NCBI RefSeq assembly: GCF_002575655.3
Contig: NC_053036.3
Coordinates: 196,820,788-196,884,787 of the forward strand
Length of the DNA stretch: 64,000 bases
Direction: 5' to 3'
Source: Aegilops tauschii subsp. strangulata
Taxonomy: Eukaryota; Streptophyta; Magnoliopsida; Poales; Poaceae
Part shown: positions 1 through 12,125 of the stretch, in pieces
How positions within the stretch are numbered: position 1 is the first letter of the stretch
How the letters are laid out: every line of letters starts with the position of its first letter
Translations under genes and position numbers: made by a program
Notes under the pieces: generated by a model
What the model saw: only the letters and a program-made list of their open reading frames with translations
Databases searched by the model: none
What the model was told of the DNA's origin: nothing

Positions 1-1155
1 GGCCATTTGGTCTATACGCACTAACCATCTACGCGGGAGTAGTTATGGGTATCCCGGTGTCGTGGTATCAGCCGAAGCTCTTCTTGACGTTAGCGATGGA
101 GCGGCGCACGCCGGATTGGACTGGAACGCCTGCTAGGCTAGGTCTGCTTCCGGCCGCGTACGCAACATGCAGGTGTGCAATGGGCGATGGGCCCAGACCC
201 CTGCGCGCTTAGGATTTAGACCGGCGTGTTGACCTCTCTGTTGAGCCTAGGTGGGGCTGCGACGTGTTGATCTTCCGCGGCCGGGCATGACCCAGAAAAG
301 TGTGTCCGGCCAAATGGGATCGAGCGTGTTGGGTTATGTGGTGCACCCCTGCAGGGAAGTTTATCTATTCGAATAGCCGTGTCCCTCGGTAAAAGGACGA
401 CCCGGAGTTGTACCTTGACCTTATGACAACTAGAACCGGATACTGAATAAAATACACCCTTCCAAGTGCCAGATACAACCCGGTGATCGCTCTCTAACAG
501 GGCGACGAGGAGGGGATCGCCGGGTAGGATTATGCGATGCGATGCTACTTGGTGAACTTACCATCTACTCTCTTCTACATGCTGCAAGATGGAGGTGGCC
601 AGAAGCGTAGTCTTCGACAGGACTAGCTATCCCCCTCTTATTCTGGCATTCTGCAGTTCAGTCCACTGATATGCCCCTTTACACATATACCCATGCATAT
701 GTAGTGTAGCTCCTTGCTTGCGAGTACTTTGGATGAGTACTCACGGTTGCTTTTCTCCCTCTTTTCCCCTTTCTATACCTGATTGACGCAACCATATGCT
801 GGAGTCCAGGAGCTAGAGATCCCGAGGATGATTCTACATGGAGTTCGGCTTCGAGGAGTAGTTAGGAGGTCCCAGGCAGGAGGCCTTGCCTTTTCGATCG
901 TTGCTACTTTTGTGCTAGCCTTCTTAAGGCAAACTTGTTTAACTTATGTCTGTACTCAGATATTGTTGCTTCCGCTGACTCGTCTATGATCGAGCACTTG
1001 TATTCGAGCCCTCGAGGCCCCTGGCTTGTATTATGATGCTTGTATGACTTATTTATGTTGTAGAGTTGTGTTGTGATATCTTCCCGTGAGTCCTTGATCT
1101 TGATCGTACACATTTGCGTGCATGATTAGTGCACGGTCAAATCGGGGGCGTCACA
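1..1155 (+). repeat. 5' LTR, left end outside window
   Basis: This is the LTR of the element above, ending in CGTCACA just before the primer-binding site. It contains short frames that are not conserved as proteins. The 5' TG terminus is not visible, so the LTR is at least 1155 bp. Confidence 0.65.
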
Positions 1156-1158
1156 AGT

Positions 1159-1170
1159 TGGTATCAGAGC
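1159..1170 (+). other. Primer-binding site (initiator Met tRNA)
   Basis: The sequence TGGTATCAGAGC sits three bases after the LTR end. It is the standard plant initiator-methionine tRNA complement that primes minus-strand DNA synthesis, and it fixes the element's orientation as plus. Confidence 0.85.
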
Positions 1171-3977
1171 CAACTGCCTGTAGGAATCCCCCTTTCCAAC
1201 TCCTTAGCCGAAGTCGAGTCTAGTCATTGAAAAACTTTTACTAACATGGCTGTGTGGCTTACGGGCCCACATCGCCATTGGGTGGTATTAGGATCTTTTA
1301 CTCCTTGTCTATACTCTCGCACTCTGATCTCTCTTCTATTCGGGTTAAATGAATTTTGCTAATTATAACATTAGGATCTCGTTATCACTTTCTCCCGGAG
1401 AGCCCCTCGGACCGGATGATCGCTTGCTTCACCAAAAGATTCCGAAGACACCATACGATGTTCTCTCGAGACTATGTGGCATCGCTTTTACAATTCCCTA
1501 CCACCGATGTATCCTTATGGATAACTACCTACATTTATCGTTCATACATTCATCCCCGATTGATCTTGTTATTACAAGATGCACCGAAATTCTCTCTATT
1601 GTTTCGAGAATACTTTATGCATACTGCCTTGCAGTTCCTTTCCACTTGAATACCCCTACGGATAATTCTCGCACTTGCCGAGTATCCGCTCATCCCCAGT
1701 TGATTCAAGTATTTCACAAGTGTTCAAAATACGATTCGATCTTCCGAAAATCCTCAGGAGCCTTTTTGCTCTTGAAGTTCTTGCTTACTTGCATTATGAT
1801 TAATCTTAAGTCTCGTAATCTTATTGGCATCTCTTGTCATTATCATTTTGAGTCCGTTGATTCAGTTTGTTGCGAATGCTCGCAATCCTCAATCAGAGCC
1901 TAGAATTCATCCTTCCGGCTCAGATGTCATATTAAACATGAGTTGGTTCTCGACCAATCAAATTGCCGTCGATTGTACCCCTAAGGCTATTCAACTTATC
2001 CATCCTTAATCAGAGCGTTTGCTTGTGATCCCTTGATTTGGAAATCATAATTCCTTTGCAATTGAGCTCTGAGTTAGTCAGTTGTTTCTATAATTCAATG
2101 TCTTTGCATTGTTTCTTGCTCTGGTTTTGTGCCAATAGTCACATCAGATCCTTTATGGACTACCAGATCCTTTGTTGGATTTTATCCGACAATGTCCTTC
2201 ATATTCAATATCCTTGTGAGCCTTTCCACGGATATATAAAGCCTTTGCTAAATTGTATCCTCAGTTTTCTCAACCATGCTTTGTTTTCAAGCTGGTGGTA
2301 TTTACTATTGAAGTTTGAGGTATATGTTTCTAAGATGCCCCGATGGATTGAACCTATACCTTCCCTAAAAACCGTATGAACCCGAAGGTTTTCACAAGCC
2401 ATACCCTTTTGGTATTTTACCAGATAATTTTCTGCCATACAACTTCATCGAATGCGAGAAGTGAATGAAAGGTTATGCATTGGAGAAGTGGGAGTCGACC
2501 TTGAACTTTGTGTTCATGCCCATGGACACGATGTAGATCTTATCATTAAAGCTTCTCTTAAATTAATTATTCCCTGGGTATAAGTTCATCTTATATCTGG
2601 GATCTGGCCTTTTTCAATCGTGGTTCTGACCATGTTCTCCTTTAAATACCATTTCTCGTGCAAGTTTAAGCACTTGTCCTCTGCAGAGCAATACCCCCGT
2701 CCAACCTCTACTTTGGTCTGTCGTCGAGTATTACCCCCTGGTATCTCGAGAATGCCAAGGGACTACTTAACTTCTTATGAGTTCTTCATCAATTAATATT
2801 CTTGCCGATTCCATTTTTCCAACGGGTTCTGAGTTGTTAGAACCCCTCAAGGACACTGATAAGTGAATCAATTCCGCACTCCGATTCAATAACTCTAAGT
2901 AATTTTTGTTGCTTACGAGTTTAATAATCCTTCAAGTCATTCCTAGCCTTCTCGGCTATGTCACTATTGTGCCAATTTTAACTGTGCTACCTGGACCTTC
3001 CCAGCGCACAAATTTCGACAGTGAGCTAATCTTGCGTCGATCTTCCTTGTCATATCACTTCTCCTTGAACAGCAAACTTGATTTCGAGTTTGTGTCCTAC
3101 CCGTGGTTCCAATAACCTTTCGCTTTCATCATTCCTTTGACTTGATGTCATCATCGATCAATTACATCTTCTTGAAAACCTCTCGACAAATTTGTCGTGA
3201 TCATTGTCAACAATTTGACTTCTTCCAAGTTGTGTGTCGAAATTCAGGATGAGAAATACCATCCTTGCCCCTCGATGAATTGTGTTATCATCGACAACAT
3301 TCTTGCCTCCCCTCAACACAAACTTGTTCATATTTTGTGTTGTATCTTGATTTCCCTGCTATCCAACCTATGTTATGTTCTACCGTGGAGTATTACCATC
3401 TTTGATGTCAAGAATGTCATGAGCATTACTCCACCTCTTAAGAATTCTTGGTACAGTGATACTTCTCACCATCACCATTCTTTCTTGGTCCCCGTGTTGT
3501 TTCTAAACGAAATACCGACAAATGGTCTGTGACGTGTAAATTCTAAACTTCTAGCAACCCTATTGCTTTGAAGTTATTGGTCTATAGTTTCATTCTACGT
3601 CTATGGCTTAATGAATCATAATTCGAACGTTGATCGTGCTACCTAGCCCATATTTTGGGTGCACATTTCAACCAATGTTTAACTGTGTATGTTTTCCTCG
3701 AGCATACATCATTAAGTCATTCGATCTAGCTAATGTTATCTCCTTGTTCACATAGTTGTGGAAATCCATCTTTTGGAAATCTCAATGGAATGTCGCTGAG
3801 TCCATCAGCCACCTCCTAACCCTCTCTTTGGTTTAATGATGAACTCTGGTTTCAGAACTTGCTTTCATAGTTAATTTCCCGAGAATCTTACAATGTCATC
3901 CCATCAATTTGTGTTGCACTTTTCTTCTCAGACATCCTGAGTCTGAGGTATCCTGACACCAATCAGATCTGAATCTC
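1171..3977 (+). other. Internal region of the deleted LTR element, no intact coding
   Basis: About 2.8 kb of moderately AT-rich DNA. The longest plus-strand frames (1349-1903 and 2038-2379) show no retroelement domain and are probably chance frames. No zinc knuckle, YVDD/YADD or DDE signature was found in any frame. It is read as the untranslated or decayed interior of the element. Confidence 0.5.
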
Positions 3978-4536
3978 GGCCAGAAGCGTAGTCTTCGACA
4001 GGACTAGCTATCCCCCTCTTATTCTGGCATTCTGCAGTTCAGTCCACTGATATGCCCCTTTACACATATACCCATGCATATGTAGTGTAGCTCCTTGCTT
4101 GCGAGTACTTTGGATGAGTACTCACGGTTGCTTTTCTCCCTCTTTTCCCCTTTCTATACCTGATTGACGCAACCAGATGCTGGAGTCCAGGAGCTAGAGA
4201 TCCCGAGGATGATTCTACATGGAGTTCGGCTTCGAGGAGTAGTTAGGAGGTCCCAGGCAGGAGGCCTTGCCTTTTCGATCGTTGTTTCTTTTGTGCTAGC
4301 CTTCTTAAGGCAAACTTGTTTAACTTATGTCTGTACTCAGATATTGTTGCTTCCGCTGACTCGTCTATGATCGAGCACTTGTATTCGAGCCCTCGAGGCC
4401 CCTGGCTTGTATTATGATGCTTGTATGACTTATTTATGTTGTAGAGTTGTGTTGTGATATCTTCCCGTGAGTCCCTGATCTTGATCGTACACATTTGCGT
4501 GCATGATTAGTGTACGGTCAAATCGGGGGCGTCACA
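3978..4536 (+). repeat. 3' LTR, 5'-truncated
   Basis: This is a near-identical copy of 597-1155, the same 559-base length by coordinates and ending in the same CGTCACA. Differences are scattered single bases. The start is an abrupt junction with unrelated internal DNA, the mark of an illegitimate-recombination deletion. Confidence 0.8.
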
Positions 4537-5712
4537 AACGTACACCATGAAGCTAAAGCTTTTGACATTATTGAGCTCACTGGTCTGCCCACCCTAGGTG
4601 AACTATATGAACCTGGTTGTCAGCTTCACCGCAATGCATTGGAGAGCATCTTTCAGAAGCCAGAGCCCAACATGAGCCAAATGCTAAGCATGATGAAGCC
4701 TCTGCCACGCGACGCTGAATACCCAAAAGAGTTTTTTGTTGAAGACCTAGAGTATCTGCCCCGCACTATTTATCATATCATCAAGCGAACTCTATGGCCT
4801 GTCAAAGGACATTCTTCAGCAGTGAAACTTGAAGGAGCAATGAAGACTTTGGTCTTTTATATCTTCAATGGCATCAGCTTCAATGCTCAAGACTTCTTTA
4901 TCAGGCAATTGGCTGCATCAGGCTCTGATCTCTTTGGACTGAAATTCTACGCTCCATGGGTTATGCGCCTTATCAAGCTTCATTCTGCTGTCAATTATCA
5001 GCCTTCTGCTCGCAACCATCTGATATTTTTGCCAGAGGTTGATATGTCAGTTTAAGCCATATACCCGGAGCCTGCCAAGGAGCCTGTTTGTCTTCACAAT
5101 GCTGATCACCAAAGCTTCACACAGCCCATTGAAGGAGTCCAGGCCGTTACTCGTGTTTATCCTTTGGCTGGCAATACACGCTTACCTCACCGTGCTCAAA
5201 CTGAAGCCACTGAAAGCACTATTGCTCAAAGGCCTCGGAGGCGATATCGTGTTCTCAATGACCGAGAGCTTCTCGTTGCCCTGCATCAGAAACAGGATAA
5301 GCATCACTACTGGCTGAAGCGACAGATGCAAAACCTCTTGGTGGATGTCAATCGCATTCACAACCTTGCCACCAAGAATGCCTTTGTCACACATGAAACC
5401 TGTCAGAGGTCATGGAAGAGTTTGACATTGCTGAGTGCTGAAGCAGATCTTCAAGACGATGGCTTCACTGAAAGATTCAAGTTTGACTCCACTCCTCCAA
5501 GGAATGTTGTCTTGCGTCGGACTCCCTCTCTTGAAGACTCTGTCTATTCCTCCTCAGCTGCAACGGTGAATGCCAGAGTCATAGATGACCAAGATGACGC
5601 TACCTCACCACCTCCAACTTCGGCGCGTATCGACACTGCACCAAGTTCTTCTGCACCGCCAAACCCCGACACCGACCCTGCTGCTTCACCTACTCCTTCT
5701 GGGAACGAGTAG
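4537..5712 (+). pseudogene. SIRE env-like ORF, 5'-truncated with one in-frame stop
   Basis: One frame runs from the junction at 4537 to the stop at 5710-5712, broken only by a TAA at 5053-5055. The first part is a globular, Leu/Phe-rich segment of the kind found in plant-transposon env-like or 'putative plant transposon' proteins. The second part has a basic RRRYR patch, a helical stretch and a Ser/Pro/Asp-rich tail. No signal peptide is visible because the true N-terminus is lost. The role of such ORFs in plant SIRE elements is unproven. The single nonsense change suggests fairly recent loss. An alternative is a domesticated fragment, but the downstream PPT and LTR favour a retroelement. Confidence 0.55.
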
Positions 5713-6238
5713 AAGCTCTATGTCTTCAAATCTTTTTGGTCCTTACTGACAAAAGGGGGAGAAGCATATGAGTTGATAGTCTTCAAGCGGGTCCATATGG
5801 GCGGTTGCTTTATATTTTGCCTAGTGTTTACAACTCTCGCTTTTGATACATTTGGTTCTTTGAGTTGTAACACTTAAACTTGATGGTCGTCTGCTACGTT
5901 TTCTGCTATTCTGTGATGCGATGATAAATTCCACATGTGCGATGATAAATCCCGCACGTAGTCATATTGCAGATGTCCATTTTTGATTATGCATGTCATT
6001 ATCTTTGTTATATCAATTCATGCATGATGAATTGTCTTCATAAGTTGAAGGGGATCTCCATAAGTACAACCTGCCATGTGCATTCACATTCCAAAAGCAA
6101 ATTACTTATATGCACATCTTCAGGGGGAGCCTTTTGCTACTTATGAAGACAATACCCTTATCCTTTACAATTTCACATACTTTTATCCCCGTTGAAAACT
6201 TCAACCAGTTTGTCATCAATCACCAAAAAAGAGGAGAT

Positions 6239-7567
6239 TGTAAGTGCATCTTGTGCCACCCCCAGTTGGTTTTGGAGTATTGACGACAAACCTGGTTGAC
6301 GGACTAATGTGTTTGTGAGAATTGCAGGATAACACATGTAGTAGTCCATCATTGATTCGGTTTACCTACCGGAGATGACCCCTAAAAATGTATGAAGACA
6401 TTGAAGATAATGGTGGTTTGTGAAGATATTCACATTGAAGACTATGACATGAGAAGACATCGTGTGAAGACTATGGAGCGCGAAGACTTAGTTGTTTCGT
6501 TGTTTCCTTTTCTTCTTTGTTGATTCATAGGAACCACCGTACTGTTAAGTGGGGTCCCAGTGAACAAAGTCAGAGTGACTGAAGTGATGCTCAACCAAAT
6601 CCTATGTCTTTGAGCAAAGACAATGAGAGCAAATCTTATCCAGAGCTGGATGAGTCAGCTTTACTTGTAGCCCAAGTCAAGCTGGCGCGTGTGTTTGAAA
6701 TCTGACCGTTGGAACACGTGTCAGTTCCTTAGTGACCCAGGGTCATTTCAGACAAATCAGGTCGGGTTGTCTAGTGGCTATAAATAGCCCACCCCCTACA
6801 CCATAAATTGGTGGCTGCTCAGAGTTAGTGCACGGCTTTTGTCATTTGAGAGCAACCCACCTCCGAAGCTTTTGAGAGAGAGAAATCCTTGCGAGGACAA
6901 AGCCCAAACACCCAGAGCCAAAGAGTGTTAGGCATCACTGAAGTCTTTCTGTCCGCGTGACCTGAAGACTTGTTACACTTGAGGACTGTGAATCCTCCAG
7001 CCGGTTAGGCGCCGCGTTCTGAGCATCCAAGAGTCATTGTGGATCGCCGGTGAACGAAGACTGTGAAGGTTTGGAAGTCTACCTTGAAGACTTACTAGAG
7101 TGATTGGGCGAGGACTGGGTGTCCTTAGCTCAAGGGGAATAAGGTGAAGACATGGTCTTCTGAGTTGAATCTCAGCCTCCCTAACTAGGCGTACAGTTGT
7201 CACAGCAACTGGAACTGGTCCAACAAATCATGTGTCCTCACCAAGTGACTGGTTCTATCCCCTCCCTCTATTTACTTACAATTTGTCTTCGTGAAGTCAT
7301 TGCCTGCTTGCACTACCTGTTTGACTTCACTGTGTGACTACTATCATTGTTTAGCTTCATACTATCTTCCATCTTGATCTTTACTACCTAGCTGCTATTA
7401 GTCTTCATGCTTTCACTTCATTGCATACTTGACTATGGCTTGCTTAGTGTAGTCTACCTTCCGCTGCATATCAATAGGTTCAATTCTATTGTTTGTCTTC
7501 GAAACTCTCATGTTTTGAAGACTTTCATAAAAATCGCCTATTCACCCCCTCTAGTCGATAACTAGCA
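6239..7567 (+). repeat. 3' LTR of the SIRE-like element
   Basis: The LTR starts TGTAAGTGC directly after the purine tract and runs to about 7567 (TAACTAGCA), preceded by the CACCCCCTCTAGTCGA tract typical of such LTR ends. It contains a plausible promoter TATA (CTATAAATAG near 6778-6787). The exact right end is uncertain because the next base belongs to another truncated repeat and no TSD can be checked. Confidence 0.55.
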
Positions 7568-7569
7568 GT

Positions 7570-7765
7570 TTCAGTTCCGTTTGATATTCCTTTTCTGCGA
7601 AACATTGAAATAGGCAAAAAAACAACAATTTGCACTGGGCCTTGGGTTAATAGGTTAGTCCCAAAAATAATATAAAAGTGTATAAATAAGCCCATTAATC
7701 ATCCAAAACAGAATATATAATAGCATGGAGCAATCAAAAATTATAGATACATTGGAGACGTATCA
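7570..7765 (-). repeat. Truncated Sabrina-like Athila LTR fragment
   Basis: On the minus strand this starts TGATACGTCTCCAA and matches the first ~195 bases of the solo LTR at 29050-30617. The rest of that LTR is missing. One end is therefore a true LTR terminus (7765) and the other (about 7570) is a deletion breakpoint against the SIRE-like LTR. Confidence 0.7.
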
Positions 7766-8883
7766 CGCGCCTCCACCTGGCCGCCGCCTCCTCTCTCCAC
7801 TAGGGCCCATGAAGAACCATTAACTCCTCGGGGGGGGGGGTCCGGTAACCCCCGGTACTCCGGAAAATGTCCGAACCTTTCCGAAACCATTCTGGTGTCC
7901 AAACATTACCTTCCAATATATCAATCTTTATGTCTCGACCATTTCGAGACTCCTCGTCATGTCCATGATCTCATCCGGGACTCCGAACAAACTTCGGTAC
8001 ATCAAATCACATAACTCATAATACAAATCGTCATCGAACGTTAAGCGTGCGGACTCTACAGGTTCGAGAACTATGTAGACATGACTGAGACACATCTCCG
8101 GTCAATAACCAATAGCGGAACCTGGATGCTCATATTGGCTCCTACATATTCTATGAAGATCTTTATCGGTCAAACCGCATAACAACATACGTTGTTCCCT
8201 TTGTCATCGATATGTTACTTGCCCGAGATTCGATCGTCGATATCATTATACCTAGTTCAATGTCGTTACCGGCAAGTCTCTTTACTCGTTCCATAATGCA
8301 TCATCCCACAACTAACTCATTAGTCACATTGCTTACAAGGCTTATAGTGATGAGCATTACCGAGAGGGCTCAGAGATACCTCTCCGATACACGGAGTAAC
8401 AAATCCTAATCTCGATCTATGCCAACTCAACAAACACCATCGGAGACACATGTAGAGCATGTTTATAATCACCCAGTTACGTTGTGATGTTTGATAGCAC
8501 ACAAGGTGTTCCTTCGGTATTCGGGAGTTGCATAATCTCATAGTCAGAAGAACATGTATAATTCATGATGAAAGCAATAGCAATAAAACTAAACGATCAT
8601 TTATGCTAAGCTAACGGATGGGTCTTGTCCATCACATCATTCTCTAATGATGTGATCCCGTTCATCAAATGACAACACATGTCTATGGTTAGGAAACTTA
8701 ACCATCTTTGATTAACGAGCTAGTCAAGTAGAGGCATACTAGGGACACTCTGTTTGTCTATGTATTCACACATGTACTAAGTTTCCGGTTAATACAATTC
8801 TAGCATGAATAATAAACATTTATCATGATATAAGGAAATATAAATAACAACTTTATTATTGCCTCTAGGGCATATTTCCTTCA
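7766..8883 (-). repeat. 3' LTR of the Copia element, truncated
   Basis: It matches 23637-24751 closely base for base, with scattered substitutions. It lacks the part equivalent to 23019-23636. A G homopolymer near 7830-7840 differs in length from the sister LTR. It begins at the true terminus (8883, minus strand) next to the purine tract. Confidence 0.85.
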
Positions 8884-8916
8884 GTCTCCCACTTGCACTA
8901 GAGTCAATAATCTAGA

Positions 8917-10570
8917 TTACATAGTAATGATTCTAACACCCATGGAGTCTTGGTGCTGATCATGTTTTGCTCGTGGAAGAGGCTTAGTCAACGGGTCTGT
9001 AACATTCAGATCCGTGTGTATTTTACAAACTTCTATGTCTCCCTCCTTGTCTAGATCGCGGATGGAATTGAAGCGTCTCTTGATGTGCTTAGTTCTCTTG
9101 TGAAATCTGGATTCCTTCACCAAGGCTATTGCTCCAGTATTGTCACAAAATATTTTCATTGGACCCAATACACTAGGTATTACACCTAGATCGGATATGA
9201 ACTCCTTCATCCAGACTCCTTCATTTGCTGCTTCCGAAGCAGCTATGTACTCCGCTTCACATGTAGATTCCGCCACGACGCTCTGCTTGGAACTGCACCA
9301 ACTGACAGCTCCACCATTCAATATAAATACGTATCCGGTTTGTGACTTAGAGTCATCCGGATCAGAGTCAAAGCTTGCATCGAGGTAACCATTTACGACG
9401 AGCTCTTTGTCACCTCCATAAATGAGAAACATATCCTTAGTCCTTTTCAGGTATTTCAGGATGTTCTTGACCGCTGTCCAGTGATCCACTCCTGGATTAC
9501 TTATGTACCTCCCTGCTAAACTAATAGCAAGGCACACATCAGGTCTGGTACACAACATTGCATACATGATAGAACCTATGGCTGAGGCATAGGGAATGAC
9601 TTTCATTTTCTCTCTATCTTCTGCAGTGGTTGGGCATTGAGTCTGACTCAACTTCACACCTTGTAACACAGGCAAGAACCCTTTCTTTGACTGATCCATT
9701 TTGAACTTCTTCAAAACTTTATCAAGGTATGTGCTTTGTGAAAGTCCAATTAAGCGTCTTGATCTATCTCTATAGATCTTGATGCCTAATATATAAGCAG
9801 CTTCACTGAGGCCTTTCATTGAAAAATTCTCATTCAAGTATCCTTTTATGCTATTCAGAAATTCAGTATCCTTTCCGATCAACAATATGTCATCTACATA
9901 TAATATCAAAAATGCTACAGAGCTCCCACTCACTTTCTTGTAAATACAGGCTTCTCCAAAAGTCTGTATAAAACCATATGCTTTGATCACACTATCAAAG
10001 CGTATATTCCAACTCCGAGAGGCTTGCACCAGTCCATAAATGGATCGCTGGAGCTTGCACACTTTGTTAGCACCTTTTGGATCGACAAAACCTTCTGGTT
10101 GCATCATATACAACTCTTCTTTGAGGTATCCATTATGGAATGCAGTTTTGACATCCATTTGCCAAATTTCATAATCATAAAATGCGGCAATTGCTAACAT
10201 GATTCGGATAGACTTAAGCATCGCTACGGGTGAGAAGGTCTCTTGTCGAAAACCTTTCGCAACAAGTCGAGCTTTGTAGACTGTAACTTTACCGTCAGCG
10301 TCAGTCTTCTTCTTAAAGATCCATTTATTCTCTATTGCTTGCCGATCATCGGGCAAGTCAACCAAAGTCCACACTTTGTTCTCATACATGGATCCCATCT
10401 CAGATTTCATGGCCTCAAGCCATTTCACGGAATCTGGGCGCATCATCGCTTCCTCATGGTTCGTAGGTTTGTCATGGTCAAGTAACATGACCTCCAGAAT
10501 AGGATTACCGTACCACTCTGGTGTGGATCTTACTCTGGTTGACCTACGAGGTTTAGTAGTAACTTAATCT
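8917..10570 (-). pseudogene. Copia reverse transcriptase-RNase H region (damaged)
   Basis: The main open stretch (8917-10488, minus) encodes a Copia RT. It begins near the KWxxAMKxE block, passes KNKWIFKKK and KARLVAKG blocks, reaches the catalytic YVDD (LYVDDILLIG), and ends in the RNase H region with TGYVFxLNGGAVSW, KQxVVAxST and AEYIAASEA. It would copy retroelement RNA and degrade the template in virus-like particles. About seven residues that normally separate the KGFRQ and ETFSP blocks are missing in frame at about 10240, close to the first catalytic Asp segment. The region upstream of 10488 is out of frame with the integrase part. Not functional as it stands. Confidence 0.85.
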
Positions 10571-10673
10571 GAAGTTTCATGATCATCATCATTAGCTTCC
10601 TCGCTGATTGGTGTAGGAATCATTGGAACTGATTTCTATGATAAACTACTTTCCAATTTGGGAGAAGGTACAA

Positions 10674-12125
10674 TTACCTCATCAAATCTACTTTCCTCCC
10701 ACTCACTTCTTTCGAGAGAAACTCCTTCTCTAGAAAGGATCCATTCTTAGCAACGAATATCTTGCCTTCGGATCTGTGATAGAAGGTGTACCCAACAGTC
10801 TCCTTTGGGTATCCTATGAAGATACATTTCTCCGATTTGGGTTCGAGCTTATCAGGTTGAAGCTTTTTCACATAAACATTACCGCCCCAAATTTTAAGAA
10901 ATGACAACTTGAGTTTCTTGCCAAACCACAGTTCATATGGTGTCGTCTCAACGGATTTAGATGGTGCCCTATTTAACGTGAATGCAGCCGTCTCTAAAGC
11001 ATAACCCCAAAACAATAGCGGTAAATCAGTAAGAGACATCATAGATCGCACCATATCCAATAAAGTACGGTTACGCTGTGGTGTTCCAGGTGGCGTGAGT
11101 TGCAAAACTATTCCGCACTGTTTCAAATGAAGACCAAACTCATAACTCAAATATTCACCTCCACGATCAGATCGTAGAAACTTTATTTTCTTGTTACGAT
11201 GATTTTCCACTTCACTCTGAAATTCTTTGAACTTTTCAAATGTTTCAGACCTATGCTTCATCAAGTAGATATACCCATATCTTCTCAAATCATCTGTGAA
11301 GGTCAGGAAATAACGATACCCGCCGCGAGCCTCAACACTCATCGGACCGCATACATCAGTATGTATTATTTCCAACAAGTCTGTTGCTCGCTCCATTGTT
11401 CCGGAGAACGGAGTCTTAGTCATCTTGCCCATGAGGCATGTTTCGCAAGCATCAAGTGATTCCAAAAGCCCATCAGCATGGAGTTTCTTCATGCGCTTTA
11501 CACCAATATGACCTAAACGGCAGTGCCACAAATAAGTTGTACTATCATTATTAAACTTATATCGTTTGGCTTCAATACTATGAATATGTGTATCACTACT
11601 ATCGAGATTCAACAAAAATAGACCACTCATCAAGGGTGCATGAGCATAAAAGATATTACTCATATAAATAGAACAACCATTATTCTCTGATTTAAATGAA
11701 TAACCGTATCGCGTCAAACAAGATCCAGATATAATGTTCATGCTTAACGCTGGCACCAAATAACAATTATTTAGGTCTAAAACTAATCCCGAAGGTAGAT
11801 GTAGAGGTAGCTTGCTGACGGTGATCACATCGACTTTGGAACCATTTCCCACGCGCATCGTCACCTTGTCCTTAGCCAATCTTTGTTTAATCCGTAGCCC
11901 CTGTTTTGAGTTGCAAATATGAGCAACAGAACCAGTATCAAATACCCAGGCGCTACTACGAGCATTAGTAAGGTACACATCAATAACATGTATATCAAAT
12001 ATACCTTTCACTTTGCCATCCTTCTTATTCGCCAAATACTTGGGGCAGTTCCGCTTCCAGTGACCAGTCCCTTTGCAGTAGAAGCACTCAGTCTCAGGCT
12101 TAGGTCCGGACTTGGGCTTCTTCAC
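10674..12125 (-). pseudogene. Copia zinc knuckle, protease and integrase region (damaged)
   Basis: A 483-residue open stretch with, in order: a gag-type CX2CX4HX4C knuckle (CFYCKGTGHWKRNC); an aspartic protease FDTGS; the GAG-pre-integrase HHCC module (WHCRLGH ... CETCLMGK); and an integrase core with Asp residues in HTDVCGP and RSDRGGEY. The third acidic residue of the DDE triad should follow the TPQRN block. Here TPQRN runs directly into RTLLD, so about seven residues including the catalytic Glu are gone (near 11069-11076). The order PR-INT-RT is diagnostic of Copia. The segment is out of frame with both gag and RT. Confidence 0.85.

Larger units (their letters stand above)
1..4536 (+). mobile_element. 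Deleted non-autonomous Gypsy-type LTR retrotransposon, cut by the window start
   Basis: A long terminal repeat ends near 1155 and is followed at once by a methionine-initiator-type primer-binding site. The last 559 bases of that LTR (597-1155) recur almost unchanged at 3978-4536. The DNA between holds only short frames with no recognisable gag, protease, RT or integrase, so this copy is non-autonomous or its coding region has been lost. The second LTR begins abruptly in the middle of the repeat, so one deletion has removed the 3' part of the internal region and the 5' part of the 3' LTR. The right edge abuts a SIRE-like Copia coding region, into which this element probably inserted. The left end and TSD lie outside the window. 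The Gypsy assignment rests on LTR and PBS style only. Confidence 0.7.
4537..7567 (+). mobile_element. 3' end of a SIRE/Maximus-like Copia retrotransposon
   Basis: This stretch has the order expected at the 3' end of a SIRE-type Copia element: an env-like reading frame, a noncoding stretch with GGGGGAG tracts, a purine tract ending in GAGGAGAT (6224-6238), and then an LTR starting TGTAAGTGC. The 5' LTR, gag and pol are missing, because the element is cut at 4537 by the Gypsy-type element to its left. Assignment to SIRE/Maximus rests on the PPT-LTR junction and on the basic, proline-rich tail of the ORF. It is a family-level judgement from memory. Confidence 0.6.

Noticed and set aside
783..4370. 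Twin 68-residue frames at 783-989 and 4164-4370
   Set aside because: They are the same piece of LTR present twice. They have no conserved domain and no context for translation.
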